A stretch of DNA of 64,000 bases from an uncultured Lachnospiraceae bacterium (GTDB taxonomy: Bacteria; Bacillota; Clostridia; Lachnospirales; Lachnospiraceae). The translations under genes were made by a program, and so were the position numbers. Below the pieces are notes generated by a model. That model worked only from the letters and a program-made list of their open reading frames with translations. It did no database searches and was not told where the DNA came from. Location: NCBI GenBank assembly GCA_947382625.1, contig CANDAG010000012.1, forward strand, positions 39,451 through 103,450, given 5' to 3'. Each line of letters starts with the position of its first letter. The stretch's first letter is position 1. This document shows positions 1-8,941 of the stretch, piece by piece.

Positions 1-146
1 AGAAGCTTTCCCATACCAATGATGCCGATATAGGGCAGGATCGCTTCCGTCACTCCGAAAACGATCATACTGGCGAACCGCCCCTTTTCGATTCTTAATA
101 TATCCTTCAGCAAAAACCAGATGGATCCCCATTCCTTTTTACTCAT
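1..146 (-). CDS. ABC transporter, N-terminal fragment (runs off window)
   Basis: Only the first 48 or so codons are present; the gene continues past the left edge. The visible protein starts MSKKEWGSIWFLLKDILRIE and goes into a hydrophobic stretch (ASMIVFGVTEAILPYIGIIG), as at the start of the membrane domain of an ABC exporter half-transporter. The start codon overlaps the last 8 bases of the upstream ABC transporter gene, so the two are translationally coupled and probably form a heterodimeric exporter. The function rests on this context and the membrane segment; no ATPase motif is visible in the fragment. Confidence 0.6.
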   Translation of the reverse strand, partial: MSKKEWGSIWFLLKDILRIEKGRFASMIVFGVTEAILPYIGIIGMGKL

Positions 147-2007
147 AAAGCCTCCCCTTTTCCCCCTGCTCTCTGCATCCTTCCTGCTCTCCGCACCTTT
201 CCTGCTGCTCCCTGTGCCTTTCCTGCTCGCGATAATACTTACTCTGCATCTCAAAAAGCTGCCGATAACGGCCATTCTCCGCCATCAGCGTCTCATGAGT
301 CCCTTCCTCTATGATCCTTCCCTTTTCCATCAAAAGGATACGGTCGCAGAACCGGGTGCTGGAAAGCCGGTGGGAAATATAAAGACAGCTCCGCCCTTTC
401 GACGCCTCGCCGAATTTTAAATACATCTCATTTTCTGCAATAGGGTCTAAAGCCGCCGTGGGCTCGTCCAGGATCATCAGGGCAGCTTCCTTATATAAGG
501 CCCTTGCAAAAAGCAGCTTTTGCTTCTCCCCGCCGGAGAAGTCCGCCTCCTGCCCCAGCAAAGACTCGCCTTTCGCCGGAAGGCTCTGATACTTTTCCCA
601 AAAACCGGAAATTTTAAGAGTCCATGCCAGATGCTCTCTGTCAATCTGCTCCGACGCCTTTCCTGTCAGATTAAAGTCCAGCGTCATGGGAAGGAGGGTG
701 GCGTCCTGAAACAGCACGGAGATTAGCTCAAAATATTCCTTCCTGCAAAACTCATGGACCGGAATGCCATTTAACAGGATCTTTCCTTCCGTAGGCGTAT
801 AAAAGCCGCACAAAAGCTTTACCAGAGTGGTCTTTCCCGCACCGTTTAACCCGATCAGCGCCAGCTTTTCTCCCGGCGCTATTTCCAGATCGATCCCGGA
901 AAGGGCCGGATCCTTTACTCCGGGATAGGTATAGCCCACATTTTGAAAGCTGACCCTTACTCCTTCCTGTTTCAGTTCCTTAAGCCTTTCGGCCCCCACT
1001 CCCTGCGCTGACCAGCCGGGGCTCTCAGGCAAGGCAAGGAACTGCCTGATATAGCCTATGGAGATCCCCACCGGATTTAAAGCCGCAAGCTGATTTAAAA
1101 GCTGTCCGAAAAATCCCGAAAGACTTCCTGCAAGCCCCATATAAAGCACAAAATCGGAGGTGCCCATTTCTCCTTTTACTAACAGGCTGATCAGATAAAA
1201 ATAAGAAAATCCGTTTACCAGAAAATTCACCCCGGCTTCCCCTGCCGCCCTCAAAAAAGCGCCATGATGAATCTGCCGGTAAATAGAATCCATTCCCCCA
1301 AGGGCTTCCTCATACCTTTTTAAAAGCCAGTCTGCCATCCGGTAAATGCGGATATCCTTGCCCGCCTGCCTGTCCATGGACTGTCTGTTGATATAAGCCG
1401 TCCTTCTGGAATAAGTCCCCACCTTTTCATGGAGCTTTTCCTGCTTTTTGCGAAGCAGCGACATGAACAGGCTGCTGAGCAGAGTATTGGCCAGCGCCAG
1501 AAGAATGAACACAACGCTTTTCTTTGCAATCAGAGCCCCATACCACAGGATCCCTGCCACCGCACCTAAGATCTTCGGAACTGCACACAGCGCGTTCCGG
1601 AAGCCAAATTCTCCCCGAAGTACATTCCAGGTATTTCCCATCAGCCTTGCGGTTACCGGATCCTCCAGCATTCCGTAATCCAGGCTCATGACCTTATGGT
1701 AACAGAGCTTTTCATAATACATGATATGGGTGGAATAATTCCGGTAAAGATAGGACTCCATTCCCTGATCTGTCATTTTCAGAAGGCACATTACAAAGCA
1801 TATGATCGAAAGACACAGCACAAGCTCCTGAAACTCCCACCCCTCCTCCAGACCCTGCACCAGCTTCGCAGGAAGCAGGATTCCAAGATAGGCAGCGATC
1901 ACGCCGGGCAGCACCGGAAGAAACTGATAATAAAACAGCTTCCGATCCCAGTCCTTTGACGTCTTTATATTATAGAGGATATTGCTTAACCATTGCCCTT
2001 TTTTCAT
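139..2007 (-). CDS. ABC transporter ATP-binding/permease protein
   Basis: A 622-residue half-transporter of the exporter type. The N-terminal part (about 1-320) has several hydrophobic segments typical of the six-helix membrane domain. The C-terminal ATPase shows Walker A (GLNGAGKTT), signature (FSGGEKQ), Walker B (LMILDEPTAAL) and the switch histidine (YISHRLSS). The last 30 residues are a low-complexity tail rich in Arg, Glu and Gln, written by an imperfect 18-bp tandem repeat (about 165-230). It is the first gene of a two-gene exporter operon, next to a GHKL/LytTR locus that plausibly controls it; such pairs often handle peptides, but the substrate cannot be read from the sequence. Start ATG follows an AGGAGC ribosome binding site. 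Confidence 0.88.
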   Translation of the reverse strand: MKKGQWLSNILYNIKTSKDWDRKLFYYQFLPVLPGVIAAYLGILLPAKLVQGLEEGWEFQELVLCLSIICFVMCLLKMTDQGMESYLYRNYSTHIMYYEKLCYHKVMSLDYGMLEDPVTARLMGNTWNVLRGEFGFRNALCAVPKILGAVAGILWYGALIAKKSVVFILLALANTLLSSLFMSLLRKKQEKLHEKVGTYSRRTAYINRQSMDRQAGKDIRIYRMADWLLKRYEEALGGMDSIYRQIHHGAFLRAAGEAGVNFLVNGFSYFYLISLLVKGEMGTSDFVLYMGLAGSLSGFFGQLLNQLAALNPVGISIGYIRQFLALPESPGWSAQGVGAERLKELKQEGVRVSFQNVGYTYPGVKDPALSGIDLEIAPGEKLALIGLNGAGKTTLVKLLCGFYTPTEGKILLNGIPVHEFCRKEYFELISVLFQDATLLPMTLDFNLTGKASEQIDREHLAWTLKISGFWEKYQSLPAKGESLLGQEADFSGGEKQKLLFARALYKEAALMILDEPTAALDPIAENEMYLKFGEASKGRSCLYISHRLSSTRFCDRILLMEKGRIIEEGTHETLMAENGRYRQLFEMQSKYYREQERHREQQERCGEQEGCREQGEKGRLYE

Positions 2008-2040
2008 GCTCCTGTTCCTCCGGCTTATTTTCTTTAAAGA

Positions 2041-2104
2041 ATCTTACCACAAATTCAGGGAATAAAAAAATCCGCGCACGAATGACCTTCCCACGTGCAC
2101 GAAT
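2041..2104 (-). promoter_or_regulatory. Candidate LytTR-type operator and promoter of the ABC exporter
   Basis: Two copies of GCACGAAT (2076-2083 and 2097-2104; 11 bases matching at 10 when extended leftward) are spaced exactly 21 bp start to start, two helical turns, as in LytTR-family direct-repeat sites. Downstream on the minus strand is a -10-like TAAGAT (2041-2046) with no good -35, which would suit an activator-dependent promoter. Assignment to the neighbouring LytTR regulator is inference. Confidence 0.4.
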
Positions 2105-2109
2105 TGTAT

Positions 2110-2145
2110 AGTGAACGACAAAAATTTTTGTTTTTGGCGTTCACT
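2110..2145. repeat. Inverted repeat between the ABC exporter and the GHKL/LytTR operon
   Basis: Arms AGTGAACG (2110-2117) and CGTTCACT (2138-2145) flank an inner A/T palindrome (CAAAAATTTTTG). It lies past the stop of the histidine kinase gene and upstream of the ABC exporter. No T run follows on the minus strand, so it is a weak terminator candidate or a protein-binding site. Confidence 0.35.
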
Positions 2146-2186
2146 GCGCCGATTTTGCTTTTTAATCAAGTTCTTGTCAGATTCCT

Positions 2187-2951
2187 CTACTTTTTATCTT
2201 CAGGCTGCTCATTTGCTCCATCTCCACAGAAGGCAGACACAAGGGGAAGCATTACCTCTGTGGCAAACACGCCGTTTTCCGTCTGCCTGTTTAAATAGCC
2301 ATGATACCTGGAAACGATTCCGTCGATCCTGGGGAGTCCGAAGCCATGGCTTCCTTCCTTTGAAGAAAGAAAGCTTCCTCCTGACCGTCTGGCCTTTCCC
2401 TTCATGGAATTGGTCACGGAGATATAAAGCTGCTTTTTAACGATATCAATATAGATACGGATAAATCGGTCTTTTTCCTCCGGAATCTCCAGACAGGCTT
2501 CCATGGCGTTATCCAGCAGATTGCCGATCAGGACCGACAGATCGATCCCCGACACCGCTATATCCCCCGGTACCATTGCCGTTGCATCCACCGCGATATG
2601 TCTTTCCTGTATCATGGAGAGCTTGCTGTTTAAAATGGCGTCCACCATCACATTCCCTGTCTTTAAGACCTGATCCACCTCTCTTAAATCCTGCTCCAGC
2701 TTATCTAAATAGTCCCGGGCCAATCCATACTCTCCAAGGCTCATGTTGGCCTTGAGTACCTGAATGTGGTTGTGGTAATCATGCCTCCACCCCCGCATCT
2801 TCCGGTACATGATCTCTATCTCATCGTAGTACTTATTTACCAGATCATTCTGGAAGCGGGAGATCTTCCTTTCCACTAATTTCGGCAACAGAAGCCACCA
2901 GAGCAATATATTTATGATAAGGATCGTTGCTGTTACTGAAGCTGCGAACAT
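2187..2951 (-). CDS. GHKL-domain sensor histidine kinase (AgrC/VirS-like output domain)
   Basis: About 254 residues. One N-terminal membrane helix (SVTATILIINILLWWLLLP) is followed by a helical linker, the phosphoacceptor box WRHDYHNHIQ (His about 57), and a GHKL ATPase domain with the N box (LIGNLLDNAMEAC) and G box (GSHGFGLPRI). Unlike AgrC it lacks the usual five to seven membrane helices, so it has almost no sensor domain. I chose the ATG at 2951 because AGGAAAGGG precedes it; an upstream GTG (3014) adds 21 polar residues without hydrophobic character. It lies 85 bp after the LytTR regulator and is probably co-transcribed with it. Confidence 0.85.
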   Translation of the reverse strand: MFAASVTATILIINILLWWLLLPKLVERKISRFQNDLVNKYYDEIEIMYRKMRGWRHDYHNHIQVLKANMSLGEYGLARDYLDKLEQDLREVDQVLKTGNVMVDAILNSKLSMIQERHIAVDATAMVPGDIAVSGIDLSVLIGNLLDNAMEACLEIPEEKDRFIRIYIDIVKKQLYISVTNSMKGKARRSGGSFLSSKEGSHGFGLPRIDGIVSRYHGYLNRQTENGVFATEVMLPLVSAFCGDGANEQPEDKK

Positions 2952-3036
2952 ATCGTTTCCCTTTCCTGCGGCCTGCCACTCATCAGTCTGCTTTCCTGCC
3001 CCCGGGCTCTCCACTGCATGGGCTTTTATAAAAAGC

Positions 3037-3747
3037 TTATCCTCTCACCCCATAGCTTGCAATAAACGCTTCATTCACTGCCCGGTATGCGCCGCGGCTC
3101 ACCGGCAGCCTGCGAAAATCATCCATCACCAGCTCTGTTTTGGTGATCGCCGAGATGTGTCTTAAATTTACCAGATAGCTGCGGTGGCAGCGGACAAATC
3201 CCTTTTGCCCGCTCAGCATTTTCAAAAGCTCCGTGATAGAATGGCGTATCTGGCAGCTTCCCCGGGCCGTAGAAAGGATACACTGGTGCCCTCTGGCTTC
3301 TGCAAACCAGATATCCGACGGGGCCAGCAGAAGAACCCCTTCCCCTGTCAAAAAGGTCAGCTTTTCCTCCGGCTTTCTTTTTCTCTGCAGCCGGTCAAGA
3401 ACCGCAAAGAGCTTTTCCTTCGAGAGCGGCTTAAGCAGATACTGGATGGCCGCCACCTCATAGCCCTGGGCCATATAGGTTTCATACCCTGTAATAAAAA
3501 GAATGGGGATCTCCTCGTCCTCCCCGCGGATCCTTTCCGCCAGCTCCATACCGCTGAGCCTCCCCATCTCAATATCCAGGATCAAAAGGTCAAAGTCCTT
3601 TTCATCCTCCCAGCAAAAGAGCAGGCTCTCTCCATCCGGAAATTCCAGGATATCCAGGATCTGTCCGGATGCCCTGGCCCATTCCTGCAGATAATTTATG
3701 ATCAGCCTTCTCTGAGCTTTTTCGTCATCACATACGGCAATACGCAT
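3037..3747 (-). CDS. LytTR-family response regulator
   Basis: A 236-residue two-domain regulator. The receiver domain (about 1-120) has the acidic pair D7/D8, the phosphoacceptor D58 in LLILDIEMG, and the conserved lysine K106 in YLLKPL. The C-terminal LytTR DNA-binding domain (about 130-232) carries the family pattern FVRCHRSYLVNLRHI. LytTR proteins bind direct repeats spaced by about two helical turns, often upstream of peptide or export genes. It is the only response regulator in a cluster with three GHKL kinases, so it may receive from more than one. Candidate sites lie upstream of the adjacent ABC exporter (2076-2104). Confidence 0.92.
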   Translation of the reverse strand: MRIAVCDDEKAQRRLIINYLQEWARASGQILDILEFPDGESLLFCWEDEKDFDLLILDIEMGRLSGMELAERIRGEDEEIPILFITGYETYMAQGYEVAAIQYLLKPLSKEKLFAVLDRLQRKRKPEEKLTFLTGEGVLLLAPSDIWFAEARGHQCILSTARGSCQIRHSITELLKMLSGQKGFVRCHRSYLVNLRHISAITKTELVMDDFRRLPVSRGAYRAVNEAFIASYGVRG

Positions 3748-3768
3748 CGTCCGTTCTTCCTTTCCGGA

Positions 3769-4551
3769 TCATTTTCGCACTTTTTCTGCCGCCTGTGGCA
3801 GCCAGACCGTAAACTCCAGAAAATTCACGTCACCTTCCCTGTTATTGGATACCACAATCTCTCCCTTCAGGTCAAGGACTATTTTTTTCAGCTTCTTTAA
3901 GCCTATCCCATGGCCTTTTCCTTTGGTGCTGAAATCCTCCTGAAAAAATCTTTCGATCTCATCCGCTGCAAATTCCCTGCTGACATTGGATACGGAAATG
4001 CGAAGTCTGATATTCTCACAGCACATTTCCAGCCGGATCAGCTTATCCCCCTCCCCGCTGCCTGTCAGGGCATCCATGGCATTGTCAAACAAAATACCCA
4101 GGATCTCGATCAATTCATAATCCGGTATTCCTGTTTCCTTTTCCTTAACGGTGATCTGATGCTCCACCCGGATCCGGTATTTTTCCGCCTGCTGGATCTT
4201 CCGGTAAATAAAGCCCACGATCAGCGGATTTTCTATGGATAAAAGAAGCCTCGCCTCCCGGCTTTTCTCCATCACCTCACAGAGATACTTCTGCTGAGAG
4301 CTGACCAGTTCCTCGTAGTTATCAATGGTGTAGATCATTCCCAGGATTGCATTTATGTGATTGTTCATGTCATGCTGCCTTTCCCTGACAAGGGTAAGCA
4401 GCTCATCATAAGCTTCATAATACAGGCTGCTCATTTTTACCTGCCGGACCTTTCTCTCTTCCGCAGCCTTAGATCTCAGCTGACAAAAACCGGCCAGAAA
4501 CAGCAGGATAACAGCCAGGCAGCCCATAACAGACAATGTTTCCAAAAGCAT
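3769..4551 (-). CDS. GHKL-domain sensor histidine kinase
   Basis: A 260-residue kinase with one N-terminal membrane helix (about 5-25), a phosphoacceptor-type box RQHDMNNHI (His60), and a GHKL ATPase domain with N box (ILGILFDNAMDAL) and glycine-rich box (GKGHGIGLKKLKKI). Start ATG follows GGAGGTTTCCC. It lies 21 bp upstream of the LytTR regulator and is likely its cognate kinase. As with its neighbours the multi-helix sensor region of classical AgrC proteins is missing, so it may sense a membrane or cytoplasmic cue or act with a partner protein. Confidence 0.87.
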   Translation of the reverse strand: MLLETLSVMGCLAVILLFLAGFCQLRSKAAEERKVRQVKMSSLYYEAYDELLTLVRERQHDMNNHINAILGMIYTIDNYEELVSSQQKYLCEVMEKSREARLLLSIENPLIVGFIYRKIQQAEKYRIRVEHQITVKEKETGIPDYELIEILGILFDNAMDALTGSGEGDKLIRLEMCCENIRLRISVSNVSREFAADEIERFFQEDFSTKGKGHGIGLKKLKKIVLDLKGEIVVSNNREGDVNFLEFTVWLPQAAEKVRK

Positions 4552-4587
4552 GGGAAACCTCCGAACCCTATCATACTCATTCTTCGT

Positions 4588-5427
4588 TTATCCCACAGAA
4601 GGGACGAACAAAAACACAGTTACCCAAAATTCCTCCGGATCATAATGGATCTCCATATCCCCGTCATATTTTTCTACCATTTTCCGAATGCTTTCAAGTC
4701 CCATGCCATGAGTCTTTGTCTCATCCTTTGAGGTGAGTATCCTCCCATTTTCCTGCTTTAAGACACCATTGTAGGTATTTTTGACCCTGACTGTGAAAAT
4801 ACCTCTGGCATACTCCATATCCACGGACAGTTCTCTCTTGGTACTTTTCTGCATCGCCTCACAGGCATTAAGCAGCAGATTTCCCAATATCACATTCATG
4901 TCAAAGCTGTCCATGATAAGTCCGGGAAGAATCCTTACATTCATTGCAGCGCTCCCGCCGATCCTGTCTGTTTCTTCCATAAAATAATTCAGGATACTGT
5001 CCACGTCACCGTTTCCTGTTTCGATCTGATGTCTGCTGCCTCCGGCGTAAAGCTTCATTTTTTCCATATAAGCCAGCGCCTTATCATTTTGCCCTTCACA
5101 GATATAATCGGCCAGCATTCTCGTATGCTGCTTTATGTCGTGACGAAGGAGTCTTCCCGCATGATTTTGCTCCTCCATAACACCTAACTGCCTCTGGTAC
5201 ATTTTCAGCTGAAGCCTCAGTATTTCCTTTTCTCTTATTTCTTTTTCTCTTATTTCTCTTTCTTTATTATCATCGGCTGTCTGGTCTTTCTCTTTGATTT
5301 CCGGTATCTTCCTGTGGGACTCCTCCAGAGCAAGATAGATCAGGCCAAAAAAGAATAAGCCAAGAGTTCTGCAGAGCATATAGCTCTTCAGAATCTCCAG
5401 CCCCATCGTAATCATGCCGCTATGCAT
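4588..5427 (-). CDS. GHKL-domain sensor histidine kinase with coiled-coil repeat
   Basis: A 279-residue kinase. One hydrophobic segment (about 18-34) leads to a charged coiled coil in which a five-residue unit (R/K-E-K/R-E-I) is repeated about three times; the DNA shows a matching 15-bp tandem repeat near 5222-5267. The phosphoacceptor box is LLRHDIKQH (His96), and the GHKL domain has an N box (ILGNLLLNACEAM) and a G box (THGMGLESIRKM). It is the first gene of the operon (GGGAG ribosome binding site). It is the third GHKL kinase in a row with only one response regulator. The repeat could change coiled-coil length by slippage. Confidence 0.86.
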   Translation of the reverse strand: MHSGMITMGLEILKSYMLCRTLGLFFFGLIYLALEESHRKIPEIKEKDQTADDNKEREIREKEIREKEILRLQLKMYQRQLGVMEEQNHAGRLLRHDIKQHTRMLADYICEGQNDKALAYMEKMKLYAGGSRHQIETGNGDVDSILNYFMEETDRIGGSAAMNVRILPGLIMDSFDMNVILGNLLLNACEAMQKSTKRELSVDMEYARGIFTVRVKNTYNGVLKQENGRILTSKDETKTHGMGLESIRKMVEKYDGDMEIHYDPEEFWVTVFLFVPSVG

Positions 5428-5699
5428 GTCGTGACTCCCTATTCGATCCTTTTATCTGATCGGCCATGTTTTTTTCTCTATCATATTACACCAATCCCCA
5501 AAATCTCCCAATCATTTTGCTCAACAGCTATTAAAATTAGTCGTTTTTCGGTTTGTCATGTGTAATTAACCATTTTAAGCAGTATAAATCCTTTCATATT
5601 TTTATAAACTATTAGCAGAACATACGCCGACATGCTTCAAAAGACAGTTTACTGTAATAAAAAAGGCATACACATTTCCGATTTGAAACAGGAGTTTTT

Positions 5700-6035
5700 A
5701 TGAATGAAAAGTTCGTGAGAGACAGAATTACAGAACTGAGAATGCAAAAAGAAAAGTCCGAATACCAGCTCAGTCTGGAGTTAGGACACAGTAAATCCTA
5801 TATCCAGTCCATCAGTTCCGGCAGAACCTCGCCTTCTATGGCAGCTTTCTTTGAGATCTGCGATTATTTCGATATAAGTCCCGTAGAATTTTTTGACGGC
5901 GCCATGAAAAATCCGGAGCATATCCATCAGATCACAGATAAGCTGAGGCTCTTGTCCGAAGAGGATCTTACCTTTTTTGAGTCAATCCTGGACAGGCTGA
6001 TCGATAAGCCCTGCTCCGGCGGAAACAGAAAATAA
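5700..6035 (+). CDS. Small XRE-family HTH transcriptional regulator
   Basis: A 111-residue protein whose first 65 or so residues form a Cro/CI-type helix-turn-helix (ITELRMQKEKSEYQLSLELG, then HSKSYIQSISSGRTSPSM). The remainder (EHIHQITDKLRLLSEEDLTF) is a short helical tail of the sort that mediates dimer contacts. It is divergent from the GHKL/LytTR operon across a 272-bp gap and could regulate it or itself. Start ATG follows AGGAG with a five-base spacer. A strong terminator follows directly. Confidence 0.8.
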   Translation: MNEKFVRDRITELRMQKEKSEYQLSLELGHSKSYIQSISSGRTSPSMAAFFEICDYFDISPVEFFDGAMKNPEHIHQITDKLRLLSEEDLTFFESILDRLIDKPCSGGNRK

Positions 6036-6040
6036 TGCTA

Positions 6041-6075
6041 AAGGCTCTCACTGTAAAAACACCAGTGAGAGCCTT
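6041..6075 (+). terminator. Rho-independent terminator after the XRE gene
   Basis: AAGGCTCTCACTG (6041-6053) pairs with CAGTGAGAGCCTT (6063-6075), loop of nine, followed by further T on the plus strand. It sits between convergent genes. Confidence 0.85.
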
Positions 6076-6080
6076 TTTCA

Positions 6081-6119
6081 TTAATAAGCCGGCTCGCGAA
6101 GCGTGCTGTCCTTTGATCA
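6081..6119. repeat. Dispersed hairpin repeat, copy A (overlaps the fucI stop)
   Basis: Contains AATAAGCCGGCTCGCGAAGC and ends in TTTGATCA, matching the family at 29976, 34281, 34317, 42685 and 60262. The inner stem CGC-GAA-GCG is intact; the outer stem is weaker here. The fucI stop codon (6117-6119) is inside the unit. Confidence 0.75.
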
Positions 6120-7901
6120 TTTATACATAGGCCCATAAACGGCACAGGCCCTATAGTCTGCGGACTGGATATCCTCCATCCCAAAGGCTGACCATGCATG
6201 AGGCCGGAAAATCTTAGCCTCGTCTACATTATGCATGTTGACAGGAATACGGAGCATGGAAGCAAGAGTGATGATATCTGCCCCCACATGTCCATATACT
6301 GTCACGCCGTGATTTGCGCCCCAGTTCGCCATCACACTGTACACATCCCTGAAGGCGCCTTCTCCTGTAAGCCTGGGCACAAACCAGGTGGTGGGCCAGG
6401 AAGGATCCGTACGCTTGTCGATCACCTTGTGGATCTCATCCGGCAGATCTGCCGTATAGCCCTCTGCCAGCTGGATCACAGGGCCGATGCCGTCGATCAC
6501 GTTTACCCGGAGCATAGTTACCGGCATCTGCGCTTTGCAGCGGAAATGACTGGAAAATCCGCCGCCCCTGAAATACTCATAGTTAGCCCGGCACCAGTCG
6601 GTTGCCTGAAGGCAGGCGTCTATATCATCCTGTGTCATCTCCCAGAAGGGCTTCATGCACCCGTTTCCTTCCGCATTCCTGGCAGCGCCGCTTCCGTCTA
6701 AGGCTGTTGCCCCGGAATTGATCAGATGGATAAAGCCTCCCGCCGCGATACCATCAGGTCTCATGCCCGTTACACGCTCACAGGCCTCCGGACTCCAGTA
6801 GGTGCGCACATCGTGGAAGCAGGGTGCCGTATTGGTGACCAGGGTTCCCAGCATCATTGCCACACCATTTAAGGTATCGTTTTCTGTGGCAAAGGGAGTA
6901 GGTGCCTTAGGACCGTTCCAGTCAAAGGTGGATGCCATGATCGCTTCTGTAAAATCTGCATTGGGAAGCCAGTCTGTCCAGTTTCTCTGCCCCTGGAAGC
7001 CTCCTGCAACCGCATTTTTTCCCAGAGCTTCCTCATGCCAGCCCATTTCATCAAGCTTCGGGTTTCCGTACAGGATATCCCGGACGATCAGCGTCATCTT
7101 CGTGATAAACTCCCAGTCCTTATCCGGTGAAACCACCTTTGACCTGCGGATGATCTCCGGCAGATCCTTTCCCTCATTTAAGTCAAAGCCTTCCTTACAG
7201 TTTTCCTTTATCCAGCCATAAGCCTTTTCATATTCTTCCTGATCATAAATCCCAAGAGTGATCCGGCGCAGGATCTCCGTCATATCCACCCATTCTGCAC
7301 GAATACCGAAATATTTCTGGAACATGTCCGCATTGCAGTAGCTTCCGGCAATCCCCATAGCGATCCCGCCCAGGTTTACATAGGCCTTATTTCTCATCCA
7401 GCCTACCGTCACCGCTCCTCTTGCAAAAGCAATGATCTTCTCCGCCACATCTGTCGGTATTCTCTGATCTCCCATATCCTGTACATCTCGCCCGTAAATG
7501 GAAAAGGCAGGCAGACCCTTTTGGGCATAGGCTGCCATTACCGCTGCAAGGTAGACTGCTCCCGGTCTCTCTGTGCCGTTAAAGCCCCATACCGCCTTGA
7601 TGGTCCCTGGATCCATATCGAAGGTCTCTGAACCATAGCACCAGCAAGGGGTTACGCTCAAGGTTGCCACTACATTTTCTTTCGAAAACTGCTCCGCACA
7701 TTTAGCAGCCTCTGCGCCTCCTCCGATGGTGGAGTCACTGATCACACATTTCACTTTTGTTCCGTCCGGGTAGCGCAGACTGCCCTCGATCAGCTCTGCT
7801 GCCGCCTTCGCCATTCCCATAGTCTGTTCCTCAAGCCCTTCACGCACACCGCCCCAGCGCCCGTCGATCACAGGCCTGATCCCGATTTTTGGATATTGCA
7901 T
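6117..7901 (-). CDS. fucI: L-fucose isomerase
   Basis: A 594-residue protein, the usual family length, recognisable throughout: the N terminus [51 protein letters not shown], and the C-terminal [12 protein letters not shown] that holds the metal-binding histidine. The enzyme converts L-fucose to L-fuculose (and D-arabinose to D-ribulose) with Mn2+, in the cytosol. Start ATG follows GGAGGGAAAAAG. No fuculokinase, aldolase or permease is adjacent, so the rest of the pathway must be elsewhere. The divergent AraC regulator across a shared 183-bp region is the likely local controller. Confidence 0.96.
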   Translation of the reverse strand: MQYPKIGIRPVIDGRWGGVREGLEEQTMGMAKAAAELIEGSLRYPDGTKVKCVISDSTIGGGAEAAKCAEQFSKENVVATLSVTPCWCYGSETFDMDPGTIKAVWGFNGTERPGAVYLAAVMAAYAQKGLPAFSIYGRDVQDMGDQRIPTDVAEKIIAFARGAVTVGWMRNKAYVNLGGIAMGIAGSYCNADMFQKYFGIRAEWVDMTEILRRITLGIYDQEEYEKAYGWIKENCKEGFDLNEGKDLPEIIRRSKVVSPDKDWEFITKMTLIVRDILYGNPKLDEMGWHEEALGKNAVAGGFQGQRNWTDWLPNADFTEAIMASTFDWNGPKAPTPFATENDTLNGVAMMLGTLVTNTAPCFHDVRTYWSPEACERVTGMRPDGIAAGGFIHLINSGATALDGSGAARNAEGNGCMKPFWEMTQDDIDACLQATDWCRANYEYFRGGGFSSHFRCKAQMPVTMLRVNVIDGIGPVIQLAEGYTADLPDEIHKVIDKRTDPSWPTTWFVPRLTGEGAFRDVYSVMANWGANHGVTVYGHVGADIITLASMLRIPVNMHNVDEAKIFRPHAWSAFGMEDIQSADYRACAVYGPMYK

Positions 7902-7948
7902 CTTTTTCCCTCCAACTCTCCTTAGTCAAAATAACCAATTCTTATGCA

Positions 7949-7977
7949 TTGACAAACCTATTTTTGTATGTTATGTG
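7949..7977 (+). promoter_or_regulatory. Promoter of the AraC-family regulator
   Basis: TTGACA (7949-7954), a 17-bp spacer, and TATGTG (7972-7977) preceded by TG in the extended -10 position. It lies in the divergent fucI/araC region. Confidence 0.5.
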
Positions 7978-8084
7978 TTATTATATCTTATTTCTCTTTT
8001 TACTTCTTGGCTGATTATAGCGGAATACTAGGAGAATATTCACTTTCATGGACATCCAGCGTAACTATTGAATCAGAGGGACAT

Positions 8085-8936
8085 ATGTATTACAGCAGTC
8101 TTTATGAAAATAAAAAAAGGGGAACCTTTGATTTCCCTATAGAGCTTTATCAGGTTTCCGCCGCTTCTCCCCGGTATCAGATGCCCTTCCACTGGCACCT
8201 GGAATATGAACTGATCCTGATCCTTAGCGGGAGCTTTGGGCTTTCCCTGAACGGAAAGACCTTTCTTATGAATGCCGGCGACTGTGCATGGGTGGGCAGC
8301 GGCGTAGTCCATGGCGGCATCCCCGATGACTGCATTTATGATTGTGTTGTTTTTGATCTGGGAACCCTTTTGCATGATACGCCTCTTTGTGCCAGAAGCG
8401 CCGCCGAGTTTTTGTCCGACGAGACCGAATACACCGGCGTATTTCCAGCAGGCAGTGTTCAGGCCGGACTTTCCGGCCAGCTCATGACCGCCATGCGGGA
8501 TGAAAAAAAAGGATATGAATGGACCACCGTAGGTCTTATGTGGCAGCTCATGGGCAGCCTGATCGGCAAAGAAAAATCTGCCCCGGTCCTTTCCGTGAAC
8601 CGGGGTAAGATACTGAAGCTGAAAAATGTGCTTTCCTATATTAAAGATCATTATGAGAATCCTATCACCCTGGCAGAGCTTGCGGACCTGGCCGGAATGT
8701 CTCCTAAATATTTTTGCCGGGCTTTTTCCCACATGACAGGCAAAACTCCCATCGAATATCTCAATTATTACCGGATCGAGCAGGCCGGAGAGCAGATCCT
8801 CCTCACAGACCGTTCCATCACGGATATCGCCCTTGGTTGTGGCTTTAATGATATGAGCTACTTCTCCAGGACCTTCTCCAGATACAAGGGAGTGAGCCCT
8901 ACCGGTTACCGGAAACTGCAGGCCCAAAACGCCTGA
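8085..8936 (+). CDS. AraC-family transcriptional regulator with cupin sensor domain
   Basis: About 283 residues from the chosen start. The N-terminal half is a cupin-like sugar-binding domain (FHWHLEYELILILSG, then MNAGDCAWVGSGVVHG). The C-terminal half has the two AraC helix-turn-helix motifs (TLAELADLAGMSPKYFCRAF and ITDIALGCGFNDMSYFSRTF, ending GVSPTGYR). The ATG at 8085 follows AGAGGG; an in-frame ATG at 7968 would add 39 residues with no such site and would overlap the promoter. Divergent from fucI, so a fucose or deoxysugar response is the natural inference; the ligand is not shown by the sequence. Confidence 0.87.
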   Translation: MYYSSLYENKKRGTFDFPIELYQVSAASPRYQMPFHWHLEYELILILSGSFGLSLNGKTFLMNAGDCAWVGSGVVHGGIPDDCIYDCVVFDLGTLLHDTPLCARSAAEFLSDETEYTGVFPAGSVQAGLSGQLMTAMRDEKKGYEWTTVGLMWQLMGSLIGKEKSAPVLSVNRGKILKLKNVLSYIKDHYENPITLAELADLAGMSPKYFCRAFSHMTGKTPIEYLNYYRIEQAGEQILLTDRSITDIALGCGFNDMSYFSRTFSRYKGVSPTGYRKLQAQNA

Positions 8937-8941
8937 TGTCC

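Noticed and set aside
8073-8927. A 284-residue minus-strand frame opposite the AraC regulator
   Set aside because: It is the antisense shadow of a clear AraC gene and has no domain or ribosome binding site.
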